Source of the DNA: an uncultured Oscillibacter sp.
GTDB lineage: Bacteria > Bacillota > Clostridia > Oscillospirales > Oscillospiraceae
Direction: 5' to 3'
Length of the DNA: 39,717 nucleotides
Assembly: GCA_910583695.1 (NCBI GenBank)
Contig: CAJTZL010000024.1
Coordinates: 1 to 39,717, forward strand
The notes below the pieces were generated by a model. That model was not told where the DNA came from. It saw only the letters and a list, made by a program, of their open reading frames with translations, and did no database searches. Both the position numbers and the translations under genes were made by a program. The stretch's first letter is position 1; every line of letters starts with the position of its first letter. Positions 22,780-29,823 of this stretch are shown piece by piece.

Positions 22780-23325
22780 TCATTCCTCCTCGTCGGTGAC
22801 GATGAGGCCATAGCCGCCGTTTTTCCGGCGGTAGACAATGCACAAGCTGTCGTCCTCGCTGTTGCGGAAGACAAAGAAGCTGTGGTCCAGCAGGTTCATC
22901 TGCAAAATGGCCTCTTCCGTGCTCATGGGCTTCACGGCAAAGCGCTTGGTCCGGACCACGGCAAACTCCTTCTCCTCCGTCACGTCAAAGTCGCTGACAG
23001 GGGCGGGAGCCGGGAAGCCCTCGCTCCGCAGCCGCTTGGAGAGCCGGGTCTTGTTCTTCAAAATCTGGCGCTCGATATAGCCCACAGCGGCGTCCACGGC
23101 GCCGCGCATATCGCCGTCCGGCGCCTCCGTCTGGGCCCGGAGCAGAGCGCCGCCGCTCCGAACGGTGATCTCCACTGTGCAGCGGTGGTCCTTCTCCACC
23201 GAGAATGTCACAAACGCGGTGGTGTCCTCCCGGAAATACTTTTCCAGCTTGGCGATTTTCTTTTCCGTGTAAGCCTTGATGGAATCGTTCAGGGAGACCT
23301 TCTTGCAAGCGTAGGTGTACTTCAT
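22780..23325 (-). CDS. hpf: Long-form ribosome hibernation promoting factor
   Basis: Binds the 30S decoding region and joins two 70S ribosomes into inactive 100S particles under starvation. It has 181 residues. The N-terminal RaiA/HPF domain (about 1-100) includes SLNDSIKAYTEKKIAKLEKYF. The C-terminal dimerisation domain (about 125-180) has the typical VKPMSTEEAILQMNLLDHSF and VYRRKNGGYGLI. The ATG at 23325 is chosen from AAAGGAG just upstream; the open frame extends 54 codons further without support. The leader holds a GC-rich hairpin (23347-23381) followed by a U run directly before the ribosome binding site, with an AT-rich -10 region just upstream. Confidence 0.96.
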   Translation of the reverse strand: MKYTYACKKVSLNDSIKAYTEKKIAKLEKYFREDTTAFVTFSVEKDHRCTVEITVRSGGALLRAQTEAPDGDMRGAVDAAVGYIERQILKNKTRLSKRLRSEGFPAPAPVSDFDVTEEKEFAVVRTKRFAVKPMSTEEAILQMNLLDHSFFVFRNSEDDSLCIVYRRKNGGYGLIVTDEEE

Positions 23326-23346
23326 CGAGATCGCTCCTTTCGTGTG

Positions 23347-23381
23347 AAAAAGGGCCGCTGGGGACCTGCGGGAGCCCTTTT
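23347..23381 (-). promoter_or_regulatory. Terminator-like hairpin in the hpf leader
   Basis: On the minus strand AAAAGGG, bulge, CCGC, nine-base loop, GCGG, CCCTTTTT. An AT-rich -10 region (23382-23392) precedes it so closely that the RNA probably starts at or just before the hairpin. It could be an attenuator or a stabilising 5' hairpin. Confidence 0.5.
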
Positions 23382-23516
23382 GTATAATATAACATATTTG
23401 TATTGAAATGGGAAGAGGAAAGCGGCGTTTTTTCAAAATATTCACAAAACTTTTTCCGTCCTCCCGCCGGACGGCGTTTTTCGACAAAAGAAGACCGAAA
23501 ACCGCAAAACTTTCTA

Positions 23517-23612
23517 TTTACAAAACCTGGAAACTATGGTACTTTGATATAGGAAGCTTTCCAATATCCCACCCGCTTGGGCCGCATGGCGTCTGCTGTG
23601 CGGCTCCTTTTT
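23517..23612 (+). other. Unassigned promoter-like and hairpin elements between hpf and yabR
   Basis: The gap 23326-23651 holds no gene. On the plus strand: TTTACA (23517-23522), 17 bases, TACTTT (23540-23545). Then comes a hairpin GATAT-a-GGAA-gct-TTCC-a-ATATC (23546-23568) and a second hairpin GCCGCA/TGCGGC (23581-23604) followed by TCCTTTTT. With the terminator at 23624-23650 this could make a short RNA. No known family was recognised. Confidence 0.3.
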
Positions 23613-23623
23613 ATGCCGGAAAG

Positions 23624-23650
23624 AAAACCGCCCGTCTCCGGGCGGTTTTT
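23624..23650. terminator. Terminator after yabR
   Basis: AAAACCGCCCG, tetraloop TCTC, CGGGCGGTTTTT. A perfect 7-bp GC stem lies directly after the yabR stop, with U runs in both directions. Confidence 0.85.
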
Positions 23651-23651
23651 C

Positions 23652-24131
23652 TCATTTTCTTCTTCTCCCCCGTTTGCCGTCCATGCTGCGGTTCAAGTCC
23701 GCCATCTTCCCCTCGGAGGAGGAGAGGAAGCGTTTCAGCTTGTCCTCAAAGGCCTGATCCCCCGAGGGCGGCAGGGGCTCCGGTCTGCCCCGCCCCTGAA
23801 AGGGCTGGGCCGCGGGCCTGGGGGCCGCCGCCGGCCGGGGGCCGGCCGGATGGGAACCCGCCCCCGGCATGGGAGGACGGGGGCCCCGCCGCTCCTGTTG
23901 AGGCAGGGCCTTTTTGATGGAGAGATTCACCCTCCCGTTTTCCGCCGACAGGACTAGGACCTTCACGGCCTGCCCCGTCTGGAGGTGGTCGTGTACGTCC
24001 TCCACAAAGGTGTTGGCGATCTCCGAGATATGTACCAGTCCGGAGCCGCCTCCCTCCAACGCCACAAAGGCGCCAAATTTCATAATGCTGGTGACTTTGC
24101 CTTCCAGAATGCTCCCAACCTGAGGCTCCAT
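23652..24131 (-). CDS. yabR: S1 domain RNA-binding protein, YabR-like
   Basis: Protein of 159 residues with an N-terminal S1 (OB-fold) RNA-binding domain (about 5-75). The domain shows VGSILEGKVTSIMKFGAFVA, GLVHISEIA and VLVLSAENGRVNLSIKKA. A long basic, Pro/Arg/Gly-rich disordered tail follows and ends in GKRGRRRK. B. subtilis YabR has the same domain at the same place after divIC. The ATG at 24131 is the only good start, although AGGAG lies 15 bases away. The tail probably binds RNA non-specifically. It is the last gene of the spoVB-to-yabR cluster. Confidence 0.9.
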   Translation of the reverse strand: MEPQVGSILEGKVTSIMKFGAFVALEGGGSGLVHISEIANTFVEDVHDHLQTGQAVKVLVLSAENGRVNLSIKKALPQQERRGPRPPMPGAGSHPAGPRPAAAPRPAAQPFQGRGRPEPLPPSGDQAFEDKLKRFLSSSEGKMADLNRSMDGKRGRRRK

Positions 24132-24183
24132 ACGGTTTTTAGTTTCTCCTTCCCTTGATTCGCTGGGTAAAACGGTCCGGCGC

Positions 24184-24486
24184 TCAGCTGCCCACCTCGA
24201 AGACATACTCTCCCGGCAGGACCCAGCCCAACTCCCGGCGGGCAATCTCCTGCATCTTCTCAGGCGTGCAGCCCTCCTTGATGTCCGCCGCCAAGGCGTC
24301 GTTCTCCTGGCGCCTGCCCTCCACCTCGGCGGCTACCCGCGCCTTTTCCTCCTCGGCATCCGACACCTGCTCCCGCAGGGCGTACACCTCGCAGACCAGC
24401 GCGGCCAGCAGAATCACGATCAACAGCTTGGTCAGAAGGCCCGTGCGGAGCTTTACCGCCTTTGGCGTTTTTCGCTGCTTTGCCAT
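24184..24486 (-). CDS. divIC: Septum formation initiator, FtsB/DivIC family
   Basis: Single-pass membrane protein of 100 residues that joins FtsL and DivIB in the divisome. A basic N-terminus (AKQRKTPKAVKLR) is followed by a transmembrane helix at about 19-34 (LLIVILLAALVCEVYAL). An extracytoplasmic coiled coil (about 36-75) leads to the family end KMQEIARRELGWVLPGEYVFE. The ATG at 24486 has AGGAG upstream; the open frame extends 11 codons further. It sits between yabQ and yabR exactly as in B. subtilis. Its 5' two thirds lie under an out-of-frame extension of yabQ. Confidence 0.92.
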   Translation of the reverse strand: MAKQRKTPKAVKLRTGLLTKLLIVILLAALVCEVYALREQVSDAEEEKARVAAEVEGRRQENDALAADIKEGCTPEKMQEIARRELGWVLPGEYVFEVGS

Positions 24487-24943
24487 TCCTGCCGTCTCCT
24501 CTCCCGGGGCCGTACCCACTTTTCTCTATTGTAAAGCATTTGCGCCAAAAATAAAAGAGGTTTTTTCCGTAACGGAGCATTTTTTTCTGAAAATTTCTCG
24601 TCCACCGCAGAGGAAGGCACAGCAGCCGCCACAAAAAAGCCAGCGTATCCGCCCAGAAAGCCCACAAAGGCCGCAAAAGCTCCGAAAACACGCAGAAGAA
24701 CAGCACTGCGCCTCCCAGGGCTCCCACAAGCACAAAGCCGCGGAGCTGGCCTTCGGCCCGGCGAAGCAGGAAGAGGAACATAGCCCCGCACACCGTCAGG
24801 CAGTAGGCCCCGTCCAGCAGGCCGGTGACGCGGGGTGCGCGAACCCGGAAGGGACGCAGCAGGTCATACAGCAGCCCGGCGGACAGCCCCAGAAGAATGG
24901 ACTGCCCAAATATCAGCAGCTGCTGGGCCGCCCGGCTCTCCAT
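24260..24943 (-). CDS. yabQ: Spore cortex biosynthesis protein YabQ, extended C-terminus
   Basis: Membrane protein needed for spore cortex formation, located in the forespore outer membrane. The family core is about the first 150 residues: MESRAAQQLLIFGQSILLG, SAGLLYDLLRPFR, then four to five hydrophobic helices and a basic end FQKKMLRYGKNLFYFW. After that the frame stays open for about 75 more Gly/Arg-rich residues, 227 bases into divIC in another frame. That tail looks like a shadow of divIC rather than a domain. Start: ATG at 24943; a TTG two codons earlier overlaps the yabP stop (TTGA) and is possible. It is coupled to yabP. Confidence 0.85.
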   Translation of the reverse strand: MESRAAQQLLIFGQSILLGLSAGLLYDLLRPFRVRAPRVTGLLDGAYCLTVCGAMFLFLLRRAEGQLRGFVLVGALGGAVLFFCVFSELLRPLWAFWADTLAFLWRLLCLPLRWTRNFQKKMLRYGKNLFYFWRKCFTIEKSGYGPGRGDGRNGKAAKNAKGGKAPHGPSDQAVDRDSAGRAGLRGVRPAGAGVGCRGGKGAGSRRGGGQAPGERRLGGGHQGGLHA

Positions 24944-24945
24944 GC

Positions 24946-25227
24946 TCAACCGAAGAGGCGGCCCAGGAATCCGCCCCGGCCGGGGCCCTGGTCCTCATAG
25001 GTCAGGGAGTCGATTCTCCCGTCCACGTGGAGCTCTCCCCCGTCCAAAGACAGCTTTCCAATGTGCAGGTCCTCTCCCGTCACAACCAGGGTCCCCACGG
25101 CGGTGGTCATGACGATGCCGGTCTCGTCAAAGCGCTCCACGTCCTCCACGCCGGAGACGGTCAGGCTCTCCCGCCCATCCAGCTCCAGGCGGTGGACGGC
25201 GGCTTGGGGCACAGAGTAATCGTTCAT
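24946..25227 (-). CDS. yabP: Sporulation protein YabP
   Basis: Protein of 93 residues required for spore cortex assembly together with YabQ. Family features are HRLELDGRESLTVSGVEDVE, FDETGIVMTTAVGTLVVTGE and LHIGKLSLDGGELHVDGRI, a compact beta-rich fold. The ATG at 25227 is chosen because ACAGGGAGG precedes it; the open frame begins seven codons earlier. Position between rqcP and yabQ matches B. subtilis. In that organism the pair is driven by sigma-E in the mother cell; no sigma-E box was found with confidence here. Confidence 0.94.
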   Translation of the reverse strand: MNDYSVPQAAVHRLELDGRESLTVSGVEDVERFDETGIVMTTAVGTLVVTGEDLHIGKLSLDGGELHVDGRIDSLTYEDQGPGRGGFLGRLFG

Positions 25228-25271
25228 GGTTCGTCCCTCCCTGTCCACAGGATATGGCGGGAGGCTCCGGA

Positions 25272-25514
25272 TTATGACAGCTGTTTGTACAGCGCGGCGG
25301 CGTCAGCCTGACGGACCGTCTCCTGGACGGACAGGACCTCCACCGTCACCTCCCTGGCCCCCAGGCGGAGCGAAATCCGGTCCCCCGCCTTCACCTCATA
25401 GGAGGCCCGGGCGGGCCGCCCGTTGACGGACACCAGCCCGTTGTCACAGGCCTCGTTGGCTACGGTCCGCCGCTTGATGAGGCGGGAGACCTTGAGATAT
25501 TTGTCCAGGCGCAT
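25272..25514 (-). CDS. rqcP: S4 domain RNA-binding protein RqcP (YabO)
   Basis: Protein of 80 residues, essentially one S4 domain: MRLDKYLKVSRLIKRRTVAN followed by VSVNGRPARASYEVKAGD. RqcP works with RqcH on stalled 50S subunits to add C-terminal alanine tails during ribosome quality control. GAAAGGAGG precedes the ATG. It lies between hup and yabP, with a terminator hairpin separating it from hup, so its transcription may depend on readthrough or an unseen promoter. Confidence 0.92.
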   Translation of the reverse strand: MRLDKYLKVSRLIKRRTVANEACDNGLVSVNGRPARASYEVKAGDRISLRLGAREVTVEVLSVQETVRQADAAALYKQLS

Positions 25515-25541
25515 GGTGCGCCCTCCTTTCCCTGAAAAAGT

Positions 25542-25569
25542 AAACAGCCGGCAGTCCTGCCGGCTGTTT
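25542..25569 (-). terminator. Terminator after hup
   Basis: AAACAGCCGGCA, loop, TGCCGGCTGTTT. On the minus strand it is followed by ACTTTTTC. It separates hup from rqcP inside the cluster. Confidence 0.8.
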
Positions 25570-25589
25570 AAAACGGACTGCTTCCCCGA

Positions 25590-25865
25590 TCAGCCGCCCA
25601 CGGTGTCCTTCAGGACCTTGCCGGCCTTGAACACGGGCACGGTAGAGGCGGGAATCTCAATGGGCTCCTTGGTCTTGGGGTTCCGGCCCACCCGGGCCGC
25701 CCGCTTCTTCACCTCAAAGGAGCCAAAGCCTACCAGCTGGACCTTCTCGCCCTCTTTCAGTGCGTCGGTAATGGCGTCCAGCGTAGCGGTGATAACGGTC
25801 TCGGCGTCTTTTTTGGAGACCTCCGCGGCCTCAGAAACGACATTGATGAGTTCTGCTTTGTTCAT
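25590..25865 (-). CDS. hup: HU family DNA-binding protein
   Basis: Nucleoid protein of 91 residues that bends and compacts DNA as a dimer. MNKAELINVVSEAAEVSKKD is the usual start, GFGSFEVKKRAARVGRNPKT gives the DNA-binding arm and IPASTVPVFKAGKVLKDTV the end. The ATG at 25865 has AGGAGG. It has its own promoter overlapping the end of mazG (25904-25932) and its own terminator, which fits an abundant protein expressed apart from the sporulation genes around it. hup beside mazG is common in Clostridia but absent from the B. subtilis yab cluster. Confidence 0.96.
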   Translation of the reverse strand: MNKAELINVVSEAAEVSKKDAETVITATLDAITDALKEGEKVQLVGFGSFEVKKRAARVGRNPKTKEPIEIPASTVPVFKAGKVLKDTVGG

Positions 25866-25903
25866 GAATGGTAATCCTCCTGCATTCTTTTGTGTTCTGG
25901 TAT

Positions 25904-25932
25904 CCTATATTCTTAACGCAATCGCGTGTTAA
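25904..25932 (-). promoter_or_regulatory. Putative promoter of hup
   Basis: Minus strand: TTAACA (25927-25932), a 17-base spacer, then TATAGG (25904-25909). The -35 box includes the mazG stop codon. Confidence 0.6.
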
Positions 25933-26732
25933 GACTCCTCTTTTTTCGCGAATTTCCAAAGCTCCACCAGCTCCGCCTCCGCATAGTCGCCCAGGGGCTT
26001 GTCCGCCAAAGCCTCCACCCGGCGGAAGCGTCCGTCAAACTTGTCGCAGGCCCGGTGGAGGGCGTCCTCCGGGTCCACGCCGGACATCTGGGCCACCTTG
26101 GCGGTGATGAAGAGCAGGTCTCCCAGCTCCTCCCGGACGCCGTGGGGCTCGTCCGCCGCCGCTCCGGCCTCCAGGGCCGCCCGCAGCTCCCGAACCTCCT
26201 CCTCCAGCTTCCCCAAGGCGCTGAGGGCGCTGGACCAGTCGAAGCCCGCCTTGGCGGTCTTGCTGCCGATTTTCTCCGCCCGCCAGAGGGCGGGCAGGGT
26301 GTGGGGCACGGACTCAATGGCATCGGCCGTGGTGGACTGGGACTTCTCCTTCCGTTTCAGGGCCTCCCAGTTCACCAGAACCTCCCGGCTGTCCTCCACC
26401 TCCACGGTCCCGAAGACATGGGGATGGCGGTACACCAGCTTCTGGGCCACGCCGTCGATCACGTCGTCCATGGTGAAGCGGTCCCGCTCCGTCTCGATCT
26501 GCGCATGGAAGGCCACCTGCATCAGCACGTCTCCCAGCTCCTCGCACATGTCCGCAGGGTTGTCCCGGTCAATGGCGTCCAGGGCCTCGTAGGTCTCCTC
26601 CAGGAAGTTCCGGCGGATGGAGTCGTGGGTCTGTTCCGCGTCCCAGGGGCAGCCTCCCGGAGCCCGGAGCAGCCGCATGATTTCCAGAAAATCCTCCCAG
26701 CCGTAACGGCGCTTACATTGAAAATCTACCAT
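25929..26732 (-). CDS. mazG: MazG nucleoside triphosphate pyrophosphohydrolase
   Basis: House-cleaning enzyme of 267 residues that hydrolyses non-canonical and excess NTPs to NMP and PPi. It has two tandem MazG domains. The first has CPWDAEQTHDSIRRNFLEET and EELGDVLMQVAFHAQI; the second has KLEEEVRELRAAL and REELGDLLFITAKVAQM. The ExxE-12-ExxD metal sites are visible in both. The ATG at 26732 is chosen because AAAGG lies upstream and the family opens with this short segment (YGWEDFLEIMRLLR). The open frame runs much further upstream, under spoVB, in another register. B. subtilis YabN carries an extra N-terminal methylase domain, which is missing here. Confidence 0.95.
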   Translation of the reverse strand: MVDFQCKRRYGWEDFLEIMRLLRAPGGCPWDAEQTHDSIRRNFLEETYEALDAIDRDNPADMCEELGDVLMQVAFHAQIETERDRFTMDDVIDGVAQKLVYRHPHVFGTVEVEDSREVLVNWEALKRKEKSQSTTADAIESVPHTLPALWRAEKIGSKTAKAGFDWSSALSALGKLEEEVRELRAALEAGAAADEPHGVREELGDLLFITAKVAQMSGVDPEDALHRACDKFDGRFRRVEALADKPLGDYAEAELVELWKFAKKEES

Positions 26733-26809
26733 AGATTGCCCGCCTTTGCAAGAAATTTCGAGAAAAAAGTTGAGATGTTTCCATATTTTTTGCCAAATTT
26801 CCGGATTTT

Positions 26810-28417
26810 TTAGCGCAAATGCAACAGTTTTGCCAATTTTGCACCATGGGGCACCGTTTTCAGGTCCTCCGCCCGCAAAATCCGCAGGGCCACCACCAAA
26901 ACGGCGTAAACGATTACCCCCGCCAGGATGCCGATGAGGGTGGCAATGGCATTGGCCCCGTAGGTCGAGTGCCCCGCCAGGGCCCGGCTCATGAAGCCGT
27001 GGACTGCCCAGACTCCGCCGCCCATGAGGGCGGAGGCGATGACCGGCTTGGCGAAGATCTGAAGATAGCGGGGCTTCTCCGGGGAGTACTTCCAGACGAA
27101 AAACAGGTTCAGACCCACAATCACCACATAGCAGGAGAGCGTGGAAATTGGCGCACCATGGATATTGATGGAAGGATTTCCCACCAGGATATAGTTCATG
27201 ACCACCTTTGTGATGCCGCCCGCAATCACCGTCCAGATGGGAATCAGCTCTTTGCCGTAGGTCTGCAAAATCACGTTGGTCAGGTTCATCAGGCACATGA
27301 AGATGCAGGCGACTCCCAGCCAGCGCATATGGGGCCCGGCGGCCAAAGCGTCCGCCTGCCGCCTTGGATAGAGCATCAGCAGCGCAGGACCGCCCACCAC
27401 GCTCAGACCCACTCCGGCGGGAATGGCCAGCACCGCCACAATCCGGAAGCCCGAGGAGACGATTCTTCCCGCCTCCGCATGGTCCCGGCGGGTCAGCGCC
27501 GCCGCCGCAAAGGGAATCAGGCTCATCGTGACCGGGAACACAAACGAGGGGGGCAGATTGATGAGGTTCATGCCGAAGGTGTACTGACCAAAGAGCTCCG
27601 CAGCCGAATCCGCCAGAGCGGGAATCTCCCGCAGACGCCCCAGGACAATCTTGGTATCCACCAGCGTGATGATGCTCATGGCGGAGTTGCTGAGGGTAAT
27701 CGGAATGCCGATCGCCAGAATCTGCCGCATCAGCTTCCCTCCGCTGTCGGGCTCATCCAGGGAGGTTCGCCGGTCCCGATGGCGCAGAAGATAGAAGATC
27801 AGGTACAGCAAGGACAAAAACGTTCCGGCGGTGACGCCCAAGATGGCTCCAGCCGCCGCAATGTCCAGCCCCAATCCCAGCTTGAGGAAATACCAAGCCA
27901 GCATCAGGCCCAGGCCCAGCTTGCAAAGGGCCTCCAAAATCTGAGAGACGGCGGTGGGGGTCATGTTCCCCTGCCCCTGGGTATAGCCCCGCATGCAGGC
28001 AAGCAGACACACGCAGAACACCGCCGGGGACAGGGCCCGGATGGGCCAGTAGCCCAGCGGCTCGTTCATGAAGGCCGCCAGCCGCTCCGCGCCGAAAAAC
28101 ATCAACAGCGTACCCACCAGGCCCATGGCGAAAAAGAGCCAGATGGCCGTGCTGAAAATTTTCCGCTTCTGGTTCTCGCGGCCCTGGGTATGCGCCTGAC
28201 TGGTGAGCTTGGAAATCGCCAGGGGAAGGCCGGCGGTGGAAATGGTCAAAAGAACGTTGTAGATGTTGTACGCCACATTGAAATAGGTCTGTCCCTCGGG
28301 ACCGACGATGTTCCCGAAGGGAATTTTATACACCGCGCCCAGAAGTTTGACAATGGCCACCGCGGAGGCCAGGATGGCCGCGCCGCCCAGGAAGGACTGT
28401 TTTTTCTTCGTCGACAT
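26810..28417 (-). CDS. spoVB: Stage V sporulation protein B family flippase
   Basis: Polytopic membrane protein of 535 residues, MOP superfamily (MurJ/Wzx/SpoVB), with about 14 predicted helices. N-terminal features are SFLGGAAILASAVAIVKLLG and AVYKIPFGNIVGPEG. The middle motif GIPITLSNSAMSIITLVDT and the positively charged loops fit SpoVB/YabM/YkvU proteins. It probably flips lipid-linked wall precursors, for the spore cortex in the SpoVB group. The ATG at 28417 has GAGG upstream. It heads the cluster spoVB-mazG-hup-rqcP-yabP-yabQ-divIC-yabR; in B. subtilis the SpoVB paralogue YabM has this place. Confidence 0.9.
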   Translation of the reverse strand: MSTKKKQSFLGGAAILASAVAIVKLLGAVYKIPFGNIVGPEGQTYFNVAYNIYNVLLTISTAGLPLAISKLTSQAHTQGRENQKRKIFSTAIWLFFAMGLVGTLLMFFGAERLAAFMNEPLGYWPIRALSPAVFCVCLLACMRGYTQGQGNMTPTAVSQILEALCKLGLGLMLAWYFLKLGLGLDIAAAGAILGVTAGTFLSLLYLIFYLLRHRDRRTSLDEPDSGGKLMRQILAIGIPITLSNSAMSIITLVDTKIVLGRLREIPALADSAAELFGQYTFGMNLINLPPSFVFPVTMSLIPFAAAALTRRDHAEAGRIVSSGFRIVAVLAIPAGVGLSVVGGPALLMLYPRRQADALAAGPHMRWLGVACIFMCLMNLTNVILQTYGKELIPIWTVIAGGITKVVMNYILVGNPSINIHGAPISTLSCYVVIVGLNLFFVWKYSPEKPRYLQIFAKPVIASALMGGGVWAVHGFMSRALAGHSTYGANAIATLIGILAGVIVYAVLVVALRILRAEDLKTVPHGAKLAKLLHLR

Positions 28418-28557
28418 GAAAAGTTTACCTCGAATACTTTAAAAAATGCGCGGACAGCCTCTGTCCGTGAGGGGCGGACCCCATTGTCCACTCTATGGGA
28501 CCGGGACCCGCCTTAGACCAGATTCCCTCCAGCGTCACAACCCGCCTTTTCAAAGGC

Positions 28558-29385
28558 TTACAGCCGCTTCAGGCACTCCTTCACCAGGGCGGTGAACTTG
28601 GGGCCCGCGGCCTCCCCCGCCGCGATGACCTCGTCGCCGGAAAGAGGCTGCTCCAAAACGCCCGCCGCCATGTTGGTGCAGAGGGTGAAACCCAGAACCT
28701 TCATGCCGCAGTGGGCGGCGGTGATGGCCTCCGGCACCGTGGACATGCCCACGGCGTCCGCCCCCAGCAGACGGGCGGCCCTGACCTCCGCCGGAGTCTC
28801 GTACTGGGGACCGGGGAAGAACATGTAAACGCCCTCCTTCAGGTCCAGGCCCTGGGCCTGGGCGGCCTCCCGGGCGGCTTCCTGGAGAGACGGAGTGTAA
28901 ACGTGGCTCATGTCCGGGAAGCGGGGACCCAGCTCCTCCATATTGGGCCCGCAGAGGGGGCTGACGCCGAAGAGCTTGATGTGATCCGTAATCAGCATGA
29001 TATCCCCGGCCGTCCAAGAGGTATTCACCGCCCCGGCGGCGTTGGTGACAACCAGGGTCTCCATCCCCAGCGCCCGGGCCACCCGGACGGGGTAGGCCGC
29101 GTCGGCGAAGGACCAGCCCTCGTAGGTGTGGAGGCGGCCCTGCATGACGGCCGCGTTCTTCCCCGCCAGCTTTCCAAAGAGGAAGCGGCCCTTGTGACCA
29201 GGAGCGGTGGAGCGCTTCATGTGGGGCACCTCGGAATAGGGCACGGCAATGGGGCTTTCCACCTCATCCGCCAGGGCCCCCAGGCCGGAGCCCAGAATCA
29301 GCAGGACTTCGGACTGGAAGCCGCTCAGTTTTTCCCGGAGCGCCTGAGCGCTCTCCTGAACCTGTTGATAGGTGTAAAATTCCAT
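28558..29385 (-). CDS. punA: Purine nucleoside phosphorylase (PNP I type)
   Basis: Phosphorolysis of inosine, guanosine and their deoxy forms to base and (deoxy)ribose-1-phosphate; trimeric, cytoplasmic, 275 residues. The phosphate loop is LILGSGLGALADE. GHKGRFLFGKLAGK and MQGRLHTYEGW follow, then TNAAGAVN. The purine-site region is VGMSTVPEAITAAHCGMKVL with the conserved Asn in CTNMAAG. The ATG at 29385 has GAGGAGG. The small zinc-ribbon gene is 12 bases upstream and the uridine-kinase-like gene precedes that, so the operon may have a nucleoside-salvage side. Confidence 0.96.
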   Translation of the reverse strand: MEFYTYQQVQESAQALREKLSGFQSEVLLILGSGLGALADEVESPIAVPYSEVPHMKRSTAPGHKGRFLFGKLAGKNAAVMQGRLHTYEGWSFADAAYPVRVARALGMETLVVTNAAGAVNTSWTAGDIMLITDHIKLFGVSPLCGPNMEELGPRFPDMSHVYTPSLQEAAREAAQAQGLDLKEGVYMFFPGPQYETPAEVRAARLLGADAVGMSTVPEAITAAHCGMKVLGFTLCTNMAAGVLEQPLSGDEVIAAGEAAGPKFTALVKECLKRL

Positions 29386-29397
29386 GGTTGGTCCTCC

Positions 29398-29799
29398 TCA
29401 GTTCAGTCTTTTGCCGCAGAAGCGGCAGAAGCGGTCCCCTTCCCCCGCGGCCTCTCCGCAGCCGGGGCACACCGCGTCCTCCGGCTTCCGGCCCAGGGTC
29501 TCGTTGAGTGCCGCCAACTGGGCTTTCAGCGCGTCAATCTCCCGGAGCTTTTCCAGCAGCTCCCCGGATTCCGTGGGATTGCCGGTGTGAGTGGCGTAGA
29601 CCATCTCCCCGGCCTCCATCAGCTTTCCGTCCATCTCGCCCTCTACCCGGGCGGCCTGATAGCGGAGCCGCACGGCCTCCGCCGCCTTCTCCGCCCCCTC
29701 GCAGGCCAGACCCAGGGCTCCCAGGGCCAGGGTCCCCGCTGCCTCCGCGCCGGTGCGGAGGGTATCCAGCAGGTCATACAGCTTCTCCTGATTGCTCAT
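29398..29799 (-). CDS. Helical protein with C-terminal zinc ribbon
   Basis: Protein of 133 residues, not assigned to a named family. The N-terminus is an Ala-rich, mostly helical region (AAGTLALGALGLACEGAEKAA), and its middle has coiled-coil character (LLEKLREIDALKAQLAAL). The C-terminus is a zinc ribbon: CPGCGEAAGEGDRFCRFCG, two CxxC pairs. The ATG at 29799 has AAAGGAG. Lying between a kinase gene and punA, it may be an accessory or regulatory protein. Similar Gly/Ala helix plus zinc-ribbon proteins are common in Clostridia and lack a known role. Confidence 0.8.
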   Translation of the reverse strand: MSNQEKLYDLLDTLRTGAEAAGTLALGALGLACEGAEKAAEAVRLRYQAARVEGEMDGKLMEAGEMVYATHTGNPTESGELLEKLREIDALKAQLAALNETLGRKPEDAVCPGCGEAAGEGDRFCRFCGKRLN

Positions 29800-29823
29800 A
29801 GTGCCGCTCCTTTCGTCTTCCGT

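Noticed and set aside
23326..23516. Small open frames in the hpf upstream gap
   Set aside because: They lack ribosome binding sites and overlap the hpf leader and promoter.
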